This document shows, one piece after another, positions 1 through 7,828 of a stretch of 64,000 nucleotides of DNA; within the stretch, counting starts at the first letter, position 1; every line of letters begins with the position of its first letter. This DNA is from Glacieibacterium sp038210595 (GTDB lineage: Bacteria > Pseudomonadota > Alphaproteobacteria > Sphingomonadales > Sphingomonadaceae): assembly GCA_038210595.1 (NCBI GenBank), contig JBBQWN010000011.1:1-64000 (forward strand). Direction: 5' to 3'. The translations under genes and the position numbers were made by a program. The notes beneath the pieces are model-generated. The model was not told the DNA's origin, did not search any database, and saw only the letters and a list, made by a program, of their open reading frames with translations.

Positions 1-107
1 GGCGACGCATCCACACCCGCTACGACCGGTGCGCCCACACCTACATGTCTGCTATCTGCATCGCCGCAACCGTCATCTTCTGGCTCTGATCAATGAGTCC
101 TGAGCCT
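1..107 (+). mobile_element. 3' end of an IS5-family insertion sequence (truncated by window edge)
   Basis: The window opens inside an insertion sequence. The transposase reading frame ends at 87-89 and is followed at once by 88-107 (gatcaatgagtcctgagcct), which reads like the right terminal inverted repeat of IS5-family elements: the reverse strand gives AGGCTCAGGACTCATTGATC, the form such ends usually take. The partner repeat and the target duplication lie outside the window, so the exact boundary (about 107-110) is an estimate. The element sits against a broken recombinase gene, so this was a transfer or insertion hotspot. Confidence 0.65.
3..89 (+). CDS. IS5-family transposase, C-terminal fragment
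   Basis: Only the last 28 codons are in the window, in the frame beginning at base 3 and stopping at TGA 87-89. The peptide begins RRIHTRYDRCAHTYMSA and ends TVIFWL. The R-R-I-x-T-R-Y-[DE] motif is the conserved C-terminal segment of IS5-family DDE transposases, around the catalytic glutamate region, and the hydrophobic tail is also typical. The rest of the gene lies upstream of the window, so intactness cannot be judged. The inverted-repeat-like sequence overlapping the stop codon supports the call. Confidence 0.75.
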   Translation, partial: RRIHTRYDRCAHTYMSAICIAATVIFWL

Positions 108-233
108 AGTCGACGAAGAGTTTCTGCAAGACGTCCGGCGCTGGGTCCGCGATCCCATTGCACGCATCGCCATATCGTCGAGCATGCGCTGACGCAGCGG
201 GGTGACGGAGCGGTCGTTCGGTTGAGTGGCCAT
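108..233 (-). pseudogene. 5' remnant of a tyrosine recombinase/integrase-like gene
   Basis: On the minus strand an ATG at 233-231 follows a good ribosome site (GAGAGGAA, about 7 bases upstream). The first 32 codons read MATQPNDRSVTPLRQRMLDD, then MAMRAMGSRTQ. The 'TPLRQRM-DDM-MR---TQ' pattern is the start of the SAM-like core-binding domain of site-specific integrases, especially those accompanying IS91-type elements. After the TQR residues the similarity stops, and within about 30 bases the sequence runs into the IS5 end. It is therefore a dead remnant without a catalytic domain. The family call rests on recognition of a short stretch only. Confidence 0.5.
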
Positions 234-474
234 GGTCGAGTTCCTCTCGTTGAAGGAACTCCATCGTCCGTCACCGCCCCCGCGAGGCCAACCTCAGCGC
301 AAGCGCACGACCTCACCGCCAACACCAATGCCGCGCAGCGGCTTCGTGCAATGGGTCGAAACGGCCACCGCCATCGGTCGAAATGTGACACCGAACTGGT
401 CACGAGGTTTTGCCTTGCTGCTGTGCTTTAACCCCCTAGAACGGAAGCAGACAGGAAATTTCGTAATAATTTGA
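234..474. other. Non-coding stretch between the recombinase remnant and the CorA gene
   Basis: No reading frame here has a ribosome site, a recognisable motif or sensible codon use. It should hold the promoter of the former minus-strand recombinase and that of the plus-strand transporter gene. The last 50 bases (425-474) are clearly more A/T-rich than the rest of the window, fitting a promoter or an IS-scarred junction. I see no defined element in it. Confidence 0.4.
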
Positions 475-1530
475 GTGCCCACTTTCGTCGTGCTGGGCGC
501 ACCAAAATTAGACAGCCAAGCGACCGTTACGGACCCGTCAGGGGCGCCGTGCGTTACGCGGGTCGTGGTACAGGCCTATCTCTACGATGCGGAGGGCCGC
601 GATCGCGAGGTCAAGGTTGGCAAGGCGACCCTTGCCGCGGCGTCCGGTCAGCGCTTGCTGTGGTTCGATCTTCGGCGCGACGACACCGACGGTCTGGGCA
701 AAGTTGCGCACCTGCTGGGCCTGCCTGACGAAGCGGTCGCAGCACTGACGAAGCGTACGTCGTCTCGTCAGCTTTGCAATTTTGACACGCATTTCCAGTT
801 CAGTGTGCCGTCGCCGCCCAAGGATGGCCAGCGCAGCGCGGCCCGCCTCGACTTCCTGATTGCCGCCGGCTGGTTGCTGACCGTCCGGGACAACGACCTG
901 CAATTCCTTGCCGATTTCCGTGAGCAGGATCGCGGCGAATCGATGAAGGGTGCCCTCACTCCGGCGATCCTTGCTTCGTCGCTGCTCGACTGGCACCTCG
1001 AAAGCTACTTTGATGCCATCACCGAGGTCGAAGGCGCGCTCGACACGTTGGACGGCAAGGTGCTTGCGTCCCGCACGGGCAAGGGCACGCTCGACGCGCT
1101 CGCCAAGATGCGCAAGCGCGTCGCAGTCCTACGGGCGAGCGTTGCCGAGCAACGGCCTCTGTTCCACGGCCTCGTCCGGCCCGATTTCGGGCCGGTTGCC
1201 AACGACGAGGCGACGCTGTCCACCTACCGGGCGGTGGCGCTACGGTTCGACGGCGTCGTCGATGCAGTGGAGCGGTCGCGCGAAGGCATCGTCAGCAGCT
1301 TCGACCTGTTCACCAGCAAGACCGGCCTGGAGACCAATGAGCTGGTCAAGGCGCTGACGTTCGTCACCGTTATCATCGGCATGTTCGCCGCGGTAGCCGG
1401 CGTGTTCGGCATGAACTTCAAGGTGCCGATCTTCGACACCGGACAGACCGGTTTCTACGCCGTGCTGGCCAGCTTGGTTCTGGTCGTAATCGGCCTGACC
1501 CTGTTCGCCCGCCGTCGCGGCTGGATCTAG
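475..1530 (+). CDS. CorA-family divalent cation transporter (ZntB/CorA type)
   Basis: A 351-residue member of the CorA metal transporter family, which forms pentameric inner-membrane channels for Mg2+, Co2+ or Zn2+. Visible features are a long soluble N-terminal domain, a charged helical stretch (about 200-290), then two membrane helices near the C-terminus separated by the diagnostic GMN motif (312-314, in VFGMNFKVP). The tail is basic (RRRGW), as usual at the cytoplasmic end. The chosen start is GTG 475; a weak AGGAAA lies about 13 bases upstream, so the start is uncertain. The soluble domain resembles ZntB-type members more than classical CorA, so the transported ion is not settled. The stop codon shares a CTAG with the convergent ATPase gene. 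Confidence 0.85.
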   Translation: MPTFVVLGAPKLDSQATVTDPSGAPCVTRVVVQAYLYDAEGRDREVKVGKATLAAASGQRLLWFDLRRDDTDGLGKVAHLLGLPDEAVAALTKRTSSRQLCNFDTHFQFSVPSPPKDGQRSAARLDFLIAAGWLLTVRDNDLQFLADFREQDRGESMKGALTPAILASSLLDWHLESYFDAITEVEGALDTLDGKVLASRTGKGTLDALAKMRKRVAVLRASVAEQRPLFHGLVRPDFGPVANDEATLSTYRAVALRFDGVVDAVERSREGIVSSFDLFTSKTGLETNELVKALTFVTVIIGMFAAVAGVFGMNFKVPIFDTGQTGFYAVLASLVLVVIGLTLFARRRGWI

Positions 1531-2339
1531 AGCCGCCGCCCCGCGGCGCCAGCCACTTCCTCGATAAACTGCCAGGCGACGCGGCCGGACCGATGGCCGC
1601 GTTGAATTGCCCAGGCAAGCGCGGCCTGAGGATCGGCTGCCAGCTGATGCGCAGCCGCATAGCCCGTGACGATGGCGAGGTAGGTCGGCTGATCGCAGCC
1701 GTGGAAGCCGAGGCTGAGCCCGAAGCGGTCGGCCAGCGCCAAACGGTCGTCGAGCGCGTCGCGCGGGTTGACGGCGTCGGCGTCGACATGGCCACGCTGC
1801 ACCAGGTGGCGGCGGTTGGAGGTAACGACGAGGCGAGCATTGTCGGGTCTTGCCGTGATGCCGCCGTCGAGGACTGAGCGCAGCGCCTTGTATTGCGTCT
1901 CATCGGCCTCGAAGCTGAGGTCGTCGGCGAAGATCAGCACCCGGCGGAGACTTGCGGCCAGGGTCTCGAACAGCGCGGGCAGCGTGGCGATATCGTCACG
2001 CGCCACTTGGATAAGCGCCAGATCGTGGCCGTCGCGACGCAGCGTCGCCGCCACCGCCTTGACCAGCGATGACTTGCCCATCCCGCGCGCTCCCCACAGC
2101 AGCACGTCGTGCGCCGGCAGACCATCGGCGTGGCGGCGGCAGTTCTCGAGAAGCGCGTCGCGCTGGGCATCGATGCCGGCAAACGCCGACAGCGGTTGCG
2201 CTGGCGCGGCCTTGACCGCGACGAGGCCTGCGCAAGTCCACACGAAAGCATTGCCCGCTTCCAGGTCTGCCGGCGCCGGGGCAGGCGGAGCCATCCGGTC
2301 GAGTGCATCGGCGATCCGGGCAAGCAAGGCGTCGTTCAT
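1527..2339 (-). CDS. DUF815-type AAA+ ATPase
   Basis: A 270-residue P-loop ATPase of the DUF815 family, whose role is not established; members are common in alphaproteobacteria, often beside yajC as here. The Walker A motif is GARGMGKSS (83-91), preceded by the family's LLW strand. The Walker B motif is LIFADDL (135-141), followed by a sensor-like VVTSNRRHL strand. No membrane segment or signal peptide is seen, so it should be cytoplasmic. It is transcribed divergently from yajC with 109 bases between starts and converges on the CorA gene with a 4-base stop overlap. Helicase-loader-like activity is a guess only. Confidence 0.85.
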   Translation of the reverse strand: MNDALLARIADALDRMAPPAPAPADLEAGNAFVWTCAGLVAVKAAPAQPLSAFAGIDAQRDALLENCRRHADGLPAHDVLLWGARGMGKSSLVKAVAATLRRDGHDLALIQVARDDIATLPALFETLAASLRRVLIFADDLSFEADETQYKALRSVLDGGITARPDNARLVVTSNRRHLVQRGHVDADAVNPRDALDDRLALADRFGLSLGFHGCDQPTYLAIVTGYAAAHQLAADPQAALAWAIQRGHRSGRVAWQFIEEVAGAAGRRL

Positions 2340-2448
2340 CGGCCTGCCCTAGGCAAGGTATCGACCCTGGGCAACCGCGCCGCTTATTGCCTTGACCCGC
2401 ACTGCGGAGTAGGACGCCCGCCAATCCACGCCCTGTCGAAAGCAATCC

Positions 2449-2793
2449 ATGTTTGCATCACCGGCCTACGCCCAGGCGGCAGGGGCCACGCCGGGCGGTC
2501 TCGCCGCCTTCGCGCAGTTTGTCCCGCTTGTCGCGATCTTCGTCATCTTCTACTTCCTGATGATCCGTCCGCAACAGAAGCGGATGAAGGATCATCGCGC
2601 CATGCTCGACTCGGTCAAGCAGGGTGACGAGGTGGTCACCGGCGGCGGCCTGATCGGCAAGGTCGTGCGGATCAAGGACGACGAGCTGGAAGTCGAGGTC
2701 GCGCCGACCGTCAAGCTGCGCGTTGTCAAGGGCACGCTCAGCGAGGTCCGTACCAAGAAGCTGCCGGCGGCGGCGAACGACGGCAAGCGCTGA
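2449..2793 (+). CDS. yajC: Preprotein translocase accessory subunit YajC
   Basis: A 114-residue single-span inner-membrane protein that associates with SecDF and SecYEG. The membrane helix (about residues 22-41) runs into the family signature MIRPQQKRMKDH, followed by the small conserved domain with GDEVVTGGGLIGKV. The short Ala/Gly-rich N-terminus is periplasmic. It is the first gene of a yajC-secD-secF operon. Its TGA overlaps an ATG (TGATG at 2791-2795) that opens only a nine-codon frame before the true secD start (see the repeat entry). The start ATG 2449 has no strong ribosome site. Confidence 0.95.
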   Translation: MFASPAYAQAAGATPGGLAAFAQFVPLVAIFVIFYFLMIRPQQKRMKDHRAMLDSVKQGDEVVTGGGLIGKVVRIKDDELEVEVAPTVKLRVVKGTLSEVRTKKLPAAANDGKR

Positions 2794-2838
2794 TGCTCGA
2801 CTTTCCGTCGAGGAGCCGCTGATGCTCGACTTTCCGTC
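2789..2838 (+). repeat. 29-base-offset tandem duplication of the secD start junction
   Basis: The 21-base sequence starting gctgatgctcgactttccg occurs twice, at 2789-2809 and 2818-2838. Each copy carries TGATG followed by codons for MLDFPS. In the first copy the frame runs nine codons (MLDFPSRSR) and ends in a TGA that again overlaps an ATG, the true secD start at 2822. The eight bases between copies supply AGGAG, a good ribosome site six bases before 2822. The result is a yajC / micro-ORF / secD chain of overlapping stop-start pairs. Confidence 0.9.
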
Positions 2839-4411
2839 CTGGAAGGTCTGGCTGATCGCGTTGACCGCGGGCATCGGTGTACTGTTCGCCGTCCCGAATT
2901 TCTTCCCCGAGGATGTGGTCAAGACTTGGCCGAGCGCGGTACCACACAGCCAGTTATCACTCGGACTCGACCTGCGCGGCGGTTCGCATCTGATGCTCGA
3001 AGCCGCCACCGACGATGTCCGCAAGACCAAGATCGAGGCCCTGGAGGACAGCGTCCGCACCGAACTGCGCGACGCGCAGGTGGCCTTCAGCGACCTGTCG
3101 ACGGCGGGCGGCCGGCTCAGTGTCACGATCACCGACGCGACCGCGCTCGACCGCGGCGTCGAGGCCCTGCGCAAGCTGTCGCAGCCGCTAGGCGGCCTGA
3201 CCGGGCAGCGTGATTTCGAGGTCGGCGTCGTCGACGGCAACCGCATCGTCATCACCGAGAGCGATGCCGGCGTGGCCAAGGCGGTCGACGATGCGATGGC
3301 GCAGGCGGTCGAAGTCATCCGCAAGCGCATCGACGAGTTGGGTACCCGCGAGCCGACCATTGTCCGGCAGGGAGACAACCGCATTGTCGTCCAGGTGCCG
3401 GGCCTGCAGGACCCGTCGAAGCTCAAGGCGCTGATCGGCAAGACCGCCAAGCTGGAATTCAAGCTGGTCGATACGCAGGCCGATCCGGCGCTGGCGGCAC
3501 AGGGCCGCGCGCCTGCCGGCAGCCAGGTGCTGCCGTTCGCCGACCAGGCCGGCGTCATCGTCGTCAAGCGCCGTGCGCTGATCACCGGCGACCAGCTGAC
3601 CGGCGCGACGCTGTCGACCGACCAGAACGGTCAGCCCGCGACGAGCTTCGCGTTCGATAGCGCCGGCAGCCGCAAGTTCGCCAAGGCGACGCAGGAGAAT
3701 GTCGGCAAGCCGTTCGCCATCATCCTCGACAACAAGGTCATCTCCGCCCCCAACATCAACGAACCGATCCTGGGCGGCAGCGGCATCATCTCGGGGTCGT
3801 TCACGACCGAGAGCGCCAACAACCTCGCCATCCTGCTGCGCTCCGGCAAGCTGCCGGTCGAGCTGAAGGTCGTCGAGGAACGCACCGTCGGCCCCGACCT
3901 TGGCGCCGACTCGATCCGCTCCGGTGGCATCGCCGCCGGGGTCGCGGTGCTGGCGGTGTCGCTGCTGATGATCATCACCTACGGCCGCTTCGGCATCTAT
4001 GCGGTCGCCGCGCTGGTCATCAACGTGTTCATGATCCTTGGCATCATGTCGCTCGGCGGCTTCACCCTGACGCTGCCGGGCATCGCCGGCCTCGTGCTGA
4101 CCATCGGTGCCGCGGTCGACGCCAACGTCCTGATCAACGAGCGCATCCGCGAGGAGCAGCGCAAGGGCCGCGGCGTCATCCAATCGGTCGAGGTCGGTTA
4201 CCGCGACGCGACGCGGACGATCTGGGACGCCAACAGCCTGAACATCATCGTCGCGATCATCATGTTCTTCTTCGGCTCCGGACCGATCAAGGGCTTTGCG
4301 GTCGTGCTGTCGATCGGCATCGCGACCAGCGTGTTCACCGCGGTGACGGTCACCCGCCTGATGGTCGCGACCTGGCTGCGCTCGCGCCGGCCGGCGGCGC
4401 TGGCGATCTGA
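2822..4411 (+). CDS. secD: Protein translocase subunit SecD
   Basis: A 529-residue RND-fold subunit of the Sec translocon, which with SecF uses the proton gradient to pull proteins across the inner membrane. The N-terminal helix (MLDFPSWKVWLIALTAGIGV) is followed by the family motif LGLDLRGGSHLMLE, then the large periplasmic P1 region, and a C-terminal block of five membrane helices with the conserved LTIGAAVDANVLINERIREE. The start is ATG 2822, because it matches the family N-terminus and has AGGAG six bases upstream; an upstream duplicate ATG (2793) is out of frame. secF follows 11 bases later. Confidence 0.97.
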   Translation: MLDFPSWKVWLIALTAGIGVLFAVPNFFPEDVVKTWPSAVPHSQLSLGLDLRGGSHLMLEAATDDVRKTKIEALEDSVRTELRDAQVAFSDLSTAGGRLSVTITDATALDRGVEALRKLSQPLGGLTGQRDFEVGVVDGNRIVITESDAGVAKAVDDAMAQAVEVIRKRIDELGTREPTIVRQGDNRIVVQVPGLQDPSKLKALIGKTAKLEFKLVDTQADPALAAQGRAPAGSQVLPFADQAGVIVVKRRALITGDQLTGATLSTDQNGQPATSFAFDSAGSRKFAKATQENVGKPFAIILDNKVISAPNINEPILGGSGIISGSFTTESANNLAILLRSGKLPVELKVVEERTVGPDLGADSIRSGGIAAGVAVLAVSLLMIITYGRFGIYAVAALVINVFMILGIMSLGGFTLTLPGIAGLVLTIGAAVDANVLINERIREEQRKGRGVIQSVEVGYRDATRTIWDANSLNIIVAIIMFFFGSGPIKGFAVVLSIGIATSVFTAVTVTRLMVATWLRSRRPAALAI

Positions 4412-4422
4412 GGAGCATCCCC

Positions 4423-5373
4423 GTGAACCTCAAGCTTGTTCCCGACAACACCAATATCGGCTTCGTCCGGATGCGCTTCATCGCGTTCGGGCTGACCGTG
4501 CTGCTGACCATCGGCTCGATCGCGCTGCTGGCGACGCGCGGCCTGAACCTCGGCGTCGATTTCGTCGGCGGCCTGACGATGGAGACGCAGTTCGTCCAGG
4601 CGCCGCCGCTCGACCGGCTGCGCGCCGAGGTCAATTCGCTGAACGTCGGCCAGTCGGCGCTTCAGGAGTTCGGCAATGCCCGCACCATCCTGATCCGCCT
4701 GCCGCTGCCCGAAGGCGACCAGGCGGCGGTGCAGCGCGTCGTCGCCAAGGTCCAGACCGATCTGAAGGCCAAATACGCCGGCGTCAGCTTCCGCCGGACC
4801 GAGAGCGTCAGTGGCAAGGTTTCCGGCGAGCTGATCCGCAAGGGCGCGCTCGCGGTGATCCTGGCGATGGGGGCGGTGGCGCTGTTCACCTGGTTCCGCT
4901 TCGAATGGCATTTCGGCGTCTCGACGGTGGTCGCGCTGGTCCACGACGTGATGGTGACGATGGGGTTCTTTGCGCTAACGCAGCTGGAGTTCGACCTCAA
5001 CGTCGTCGCCGCGGTGCTGACGATCATCGGCTACAGCCTTAACGACAAGGTCGTCATCGACGACCGCATCCGCGAAAACCTGCGCAAATACCGCAGCATG
5101 GACATCGGCCAGATCATCGACCTCAGCGTCAACGAGACGCTGCCACGCACCGTGATGACCAGCCTCGCGATGATCGTCGCCCTGACCGCGATGCTGCTGC
5201 TCGGGCCGAACGTGATCTTCGGGTTCACCGCGGCGATGCTGCTCGGCATCGTCGTCGGCACCTATTCGTCGATCTTCGTCTCGTCGTCGCTGCTGATCTC
5301 GCTGGGCGTTAAGGCCCGGGCTGCACCGGTGGAGACGAAGGGCGGTGCCGAGCGGGTCGTCCGCGCGAAATAG
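4423..5373 (+). CDS. secF: Protein translocase subunit SecF
   Basis: A 316-residue partner of SecD. It shows the N-terminal helix, the LGVDFVGGLTMET motif at the start of the periplasmic domain, and the C-terminal helices with GYSLNDKVVIDDRIREN, the SecF equivalent of the SecD charged signature (family form GYSINDTVVVFDRIREN; here K and I-D replace T and V-F). The GTG start at 4423 follows GAGGAGC with normal spacing. Its TAG is followed directly, with no gap, by the GTG of a nucleotidyltransferase gene, so the two are probably translated from one message. Confidence 0.96.
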   Translation: MNLKLVPDNTNIGFVRMRFIAFGLTVLLTIGSIALLATRGLNLGVDFVGGLTMETQFVQAPPLDRLRAEVNSLNVGQSALQEFGNARTILIRLPLPEGDQAAVQRVVAKVQTDLKAKYAGVSFRRTESVSGKVSGELIRKGALAVILAMGAVALFTWFRFEWHFGVSTVVALVHDVMVTMGFFALTQLEFDLNVVAAVLTIIGYSLNDKVVIDDRIRENLRKYRSMDIGQIIDLSVNETLPRTVMTSLAMIVALTAMLLLGPNVIFGFTAAMLLGIVVGTYSSIFVSSSLLISLGVKARAAPVETKGGAERVVRAK

Positions 5374-6072
5374 GTGCAGGCGGTCGTCCTTGCTGCCGGG
5401 CAGGGCACGCGGCTGCGTGGCCGGTCGCCGGTCAAGCCTCTAACCCCGATCGCCGGGCGGCCGCTCATCCTCCACACGCTCGACCGGCTGCGCGCCGGCG
5501 GGGCAACCAGCGCCGTGGTCGTGCTGGGCTATGCAAGCGAATTGGTGCGGGAAATCCTCGAATCGGCGCCCATTTTGCCCCTGACGCTGGTCGATAACCC
5601 GAATTGGGACGCACCAAACGGCGTCTCGCTGCTCGCCGCAGCACCACATCTCGCGCCGCACGCCCTGCTGTGCATGGCCGACCACCTGGTCGCGCTGGCC
5701 CTCTATGCCGAAATGATTACCAAAGACATCACCTCAGACGCACTCGTCCTCGCCATCGACCGCCGGCTTGGTCACCCTTGGGTCGACGAGGACGATGTCA
5801 CCCGCGTCGCCACCCGCGGCAACCGCATCGTCGCCATCGGCAAGCATCTCCCGGTCTATGACGCCTATGACACCGGTGTCTTCCGTATCACGCCGGCCTT
5901 GACTGCCGCGCTCGCCCGCCTGACCGACCCGGGCCTGTCCGACGGGGTGCGGACGCTTGCACGCTCGGGCCGCGCCGGCACCGTCGATGTGTCGGCGCAC
6001 GATTGGCTCGACATCGACGATCCGCGCTCGCTGGCGCTGGCGGAACTGTGGACAAGCGGGTGGCCGGCCTAG
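5374..6072 (+). CDS. Nucleotidyltransferase, inositol-phosphate cytidylyltransferase-like
   Basis: A 232-residue GT-A-fold NTP transferase. The N-terminal MQAVVLAAGQGTRL is the nucleotide-binding signature, and KPLTPIAGRPLI is the matching acceptor-side lysine motif. Later segments (CMADHLV, AIDRR, VDEDDVTRV, IVAIGKHLPVYDAYDTGVF) line up, from memory, with the cytidylyltransferase domain of the archaeal-type IPCT/DIPPS enzymes that make CDP-inositol. That suggests CDP-activation of a polyol phosphate for a phospholipid or compatible solute, but a MobA- or sugar-1-phosphate-specific role is not excluded. No CDP-alcohol transferase domain is fused or adjacent. The GTG start abuts the secF stop. 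Confidence 0.7.
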   Translation: MQAVVLAAGQGTRLRGRSPVKPLTPIAGRPLILHTLDRLRAGGATSAVVVLGYASELVREILESAPILPLTLVDNPNWDAPNGVSLLAAAPHLAPHALLCMADHLVALALYAEMITKDITSDALVLAIDRRLGHPWVDEDDVTRVATRGNRIVAIGKHLPVYDAYDTGVFRITPALTAALARLTDPGLSDGVRTLARSGRAGTVDVSAHDWLDIDDPRSLALAELWTSGWPA

Positions 6073-6093
6073 CCAAGCGCTATCCTTCCGCGC

Positions 6094-6099
6094 TAAGCC
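6094..6099 (+). promoter_or_regulatory. -10-like box just upstream of pyrG
   Basis: TAAGCC ends nine bases before the pyrG ATG at 6109, and no Shine-Dalgarno sequence lies between. Similar boxes at the same distance precede several other genes in the window, suggesting that transcription may begin at or very near the start codon. This is inferred from spacing only. Confidence 0.3.
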
Positions 6100-6108
6100 A
6101 TTCCTCCC

Positions 6109-7743
6109 ATGGCGCGGTTCATTTTCATAACCGGCGGCGTGGTCTCGTCGCTCGGCAAGGGTCTTATGGCGGCATCGCTCGCGGCGTTGTTGCAGGCGCG
6201 CGGATATCGGGTCCGCATTCGCAAGTTCGACCCCTACCTGAACGTCGATCCGGGTACGATGAGCCCGTATCAGCACGGCGAGGTCTACGTCACCGACGAT
6301 GGTGCTGAGACGGATCTCGACCTTGGCCACTACGAACGCTTCACCGGGGTACCGTCGCGGCAGTCGGACAATATCACTTCGGGTCGGGTCTACCGCGACA
6401 TCATAGCCAAGGAACGGCGCGGCGACTTCCTCGGCGCGACAGTGCAGGTCATCCCGCACGTCACCGACGCGATCAAGGCATTCGCACTGGCCGACACCGA
6501 GGAGCTCGACTTCGTGCTCTGCGAGATCGGCGGGACGGTCGGCGACATCGAATCGCTGCCGTTCATCGAGGCGATCCGGCAGCTCAGGAACGATCTCGGC
6601 CGCGGAAACTCGGTGTCCATCCACGTTACGCTGGTGCCGTACATCGCGGCGGCCGGCGAGTTGAAGACCAAGCCGACGCAGCACAGCGTCCGCGAACTGG
6701 CCGCGCTCGGCGTCCAGCCCGACGTACTGGTCTGCCGCTGCGAGCACCCGCTGCCGGCCAGCGAGCGCGCCAAGATCGCGTTGTTCTGTAACGTGCCGCC
6801 CGCGGCGGTGATTGCTGCGCTCGACGCCAAGAGCATATATTCCGTGCCGCTCCAGTATCATGCGGAAGGCCTTGACGACGAGGTGCTGCGCGCCTTCGGC
6901 ATCGAGCCGGCGTCCAACCCCGATCTGTCGCGCTGGGTGGGTATCGAGGATGCCCAGGCCAATCCCGAAGGCGAGGTGACGATCGGCGTCGTCGGCAAGT
7001 ACGTTGGCCTGCCCGACGCCTACAAGTCGCTGAACGAGGCGCTGGTACACGGGGGTATCGCCAACCGGGTCAAGGTCAATATCCAGTGGATCGACGCCGA
7101 GCTATTCGAGGCGGCCGACAGCGACGTCGCGGCGCGGCTGGAGCCGATGCACGGTATCCTCGTGCCTGGCGCGTTCGGCGAGCGGGGTGCGCAGGGCAAG
7201 ATCGAGAGCGTGCGTTTCGCCCGCGAGCGCCAGGTGCCCTATTTCGGCATCTGCTTCGGCATGCAGATGGCTTGCGTCGAGGCGGCACGGAACCAGGCCG
7301 GCATTCCGCATGCCTCGTCAACCGAGTTCGGGGCGACTGATGAGCCCGTCGTCGGCCAGATCACCGAGTGGATGAGCGCCGAGGGCCTGCAGACCCGCGA
7401 CGCGCTCGGCGACCTTGGCGGCACCATGCGACTGGGCGCCTACGAGGCGGTGTTGACCGGCAACAGCGTCGCCGCGTCGGTCTATGGCGACACCTGCGTG
7501 AGCGAGCGGCACCGCCACCGCTACGAGGTCAACGGGGCGTACCGCGACCGGCTGGAGGCGACAGGCCTGATCTTCTCCGGCGTGTCGCCCGACGGCCTGC
7601 TGCCCGAGATCGTCGAGCGGCCCGACCACCCGTGGTTCGTCGGCGTCCAGTTCCACCCCGAGCTGAAGTCCAAGCCCTTCGACCCGCACCCGCTGTTCGC
7701 CAGCTTCATTGCTGCCGCGGTCAAGCAGAGCCGGTTGGTGTAA
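6109..7743 (+). CDS. pyrG: CTP synthase
   Basis: A 544-residue CTP synthase (UTP + ATP + glutamine to CTP), the usual length. The synthetase domain begins MARFIFITGGVVSSLGKG, with the P-loop-like motif, and has KFDPYLNVDPGTMSPYQHGE. The C-terminal glutaminase domain carries the nucleophile Cys382 in GICFGMQMA (family usually GICLGMQ; Phe here is a mild change) and the His/Glu pair in FHPELKSKP. Many alphaproteobacteria have secG upstream of pyrG; here it follows the cytidylyltransferase-like gene by 36 bases. That adjacency is suggestive, since the neighbour may consume CTP. Confidence 0.97.
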   Translation: MARFIFITGGVVSSLGKGLMAASLAALLQARGYRVRIRKFDPYLNVDPGTMSPYQHGEVYVTDDGAETDLDLGHYERFTGVPSRQSDNITSGRVYRDIIAKERRGDFLGATVQVIPHVTDAIKAFALADTEELDFVLCEIGGTVGDIESLPFIEAIRQLRNDLGRGNSVSIHVTLVPYIAAAGELKTKPTQHSVRELAALGVQPDVLVCRCEHPLPASERAKIALFCNVPPAAVIAALDAKSIYSVPLQYHAEGLDDEVLRAFGIEPASNPDLSRWVGIEDAQANPEGEVTIGVVGKYVGLPDAYKSLNEALVHGGIANRVKVNIQWIDAELFEAADSDVAARLEPMHGILVPGAFGERGAQGKIESVRFARERQVPYFGICFGMQMACVEAARNQAGIPHASSTEFGATDEPVVGQITEWMSAEGLQTRDALGDLGGTMRLGAYEAVLTGNSVAASVYGDTCVSERHRHRYEVNGAYRDRLEATGLIFSGVSPDGLLPEIVERPDHPWFVGVQFHPELKSKPFDPHPLFASFIAAAVKQSRLV

Positions 7744-7828
7744 GGGTTCGAAGTCTAGGAAGTCTATGTCCACGCACTGATAACGCGCGTTCGTGTTTGG
7801 GTAAGTCGTTGTATTTATTGGGGTAACG

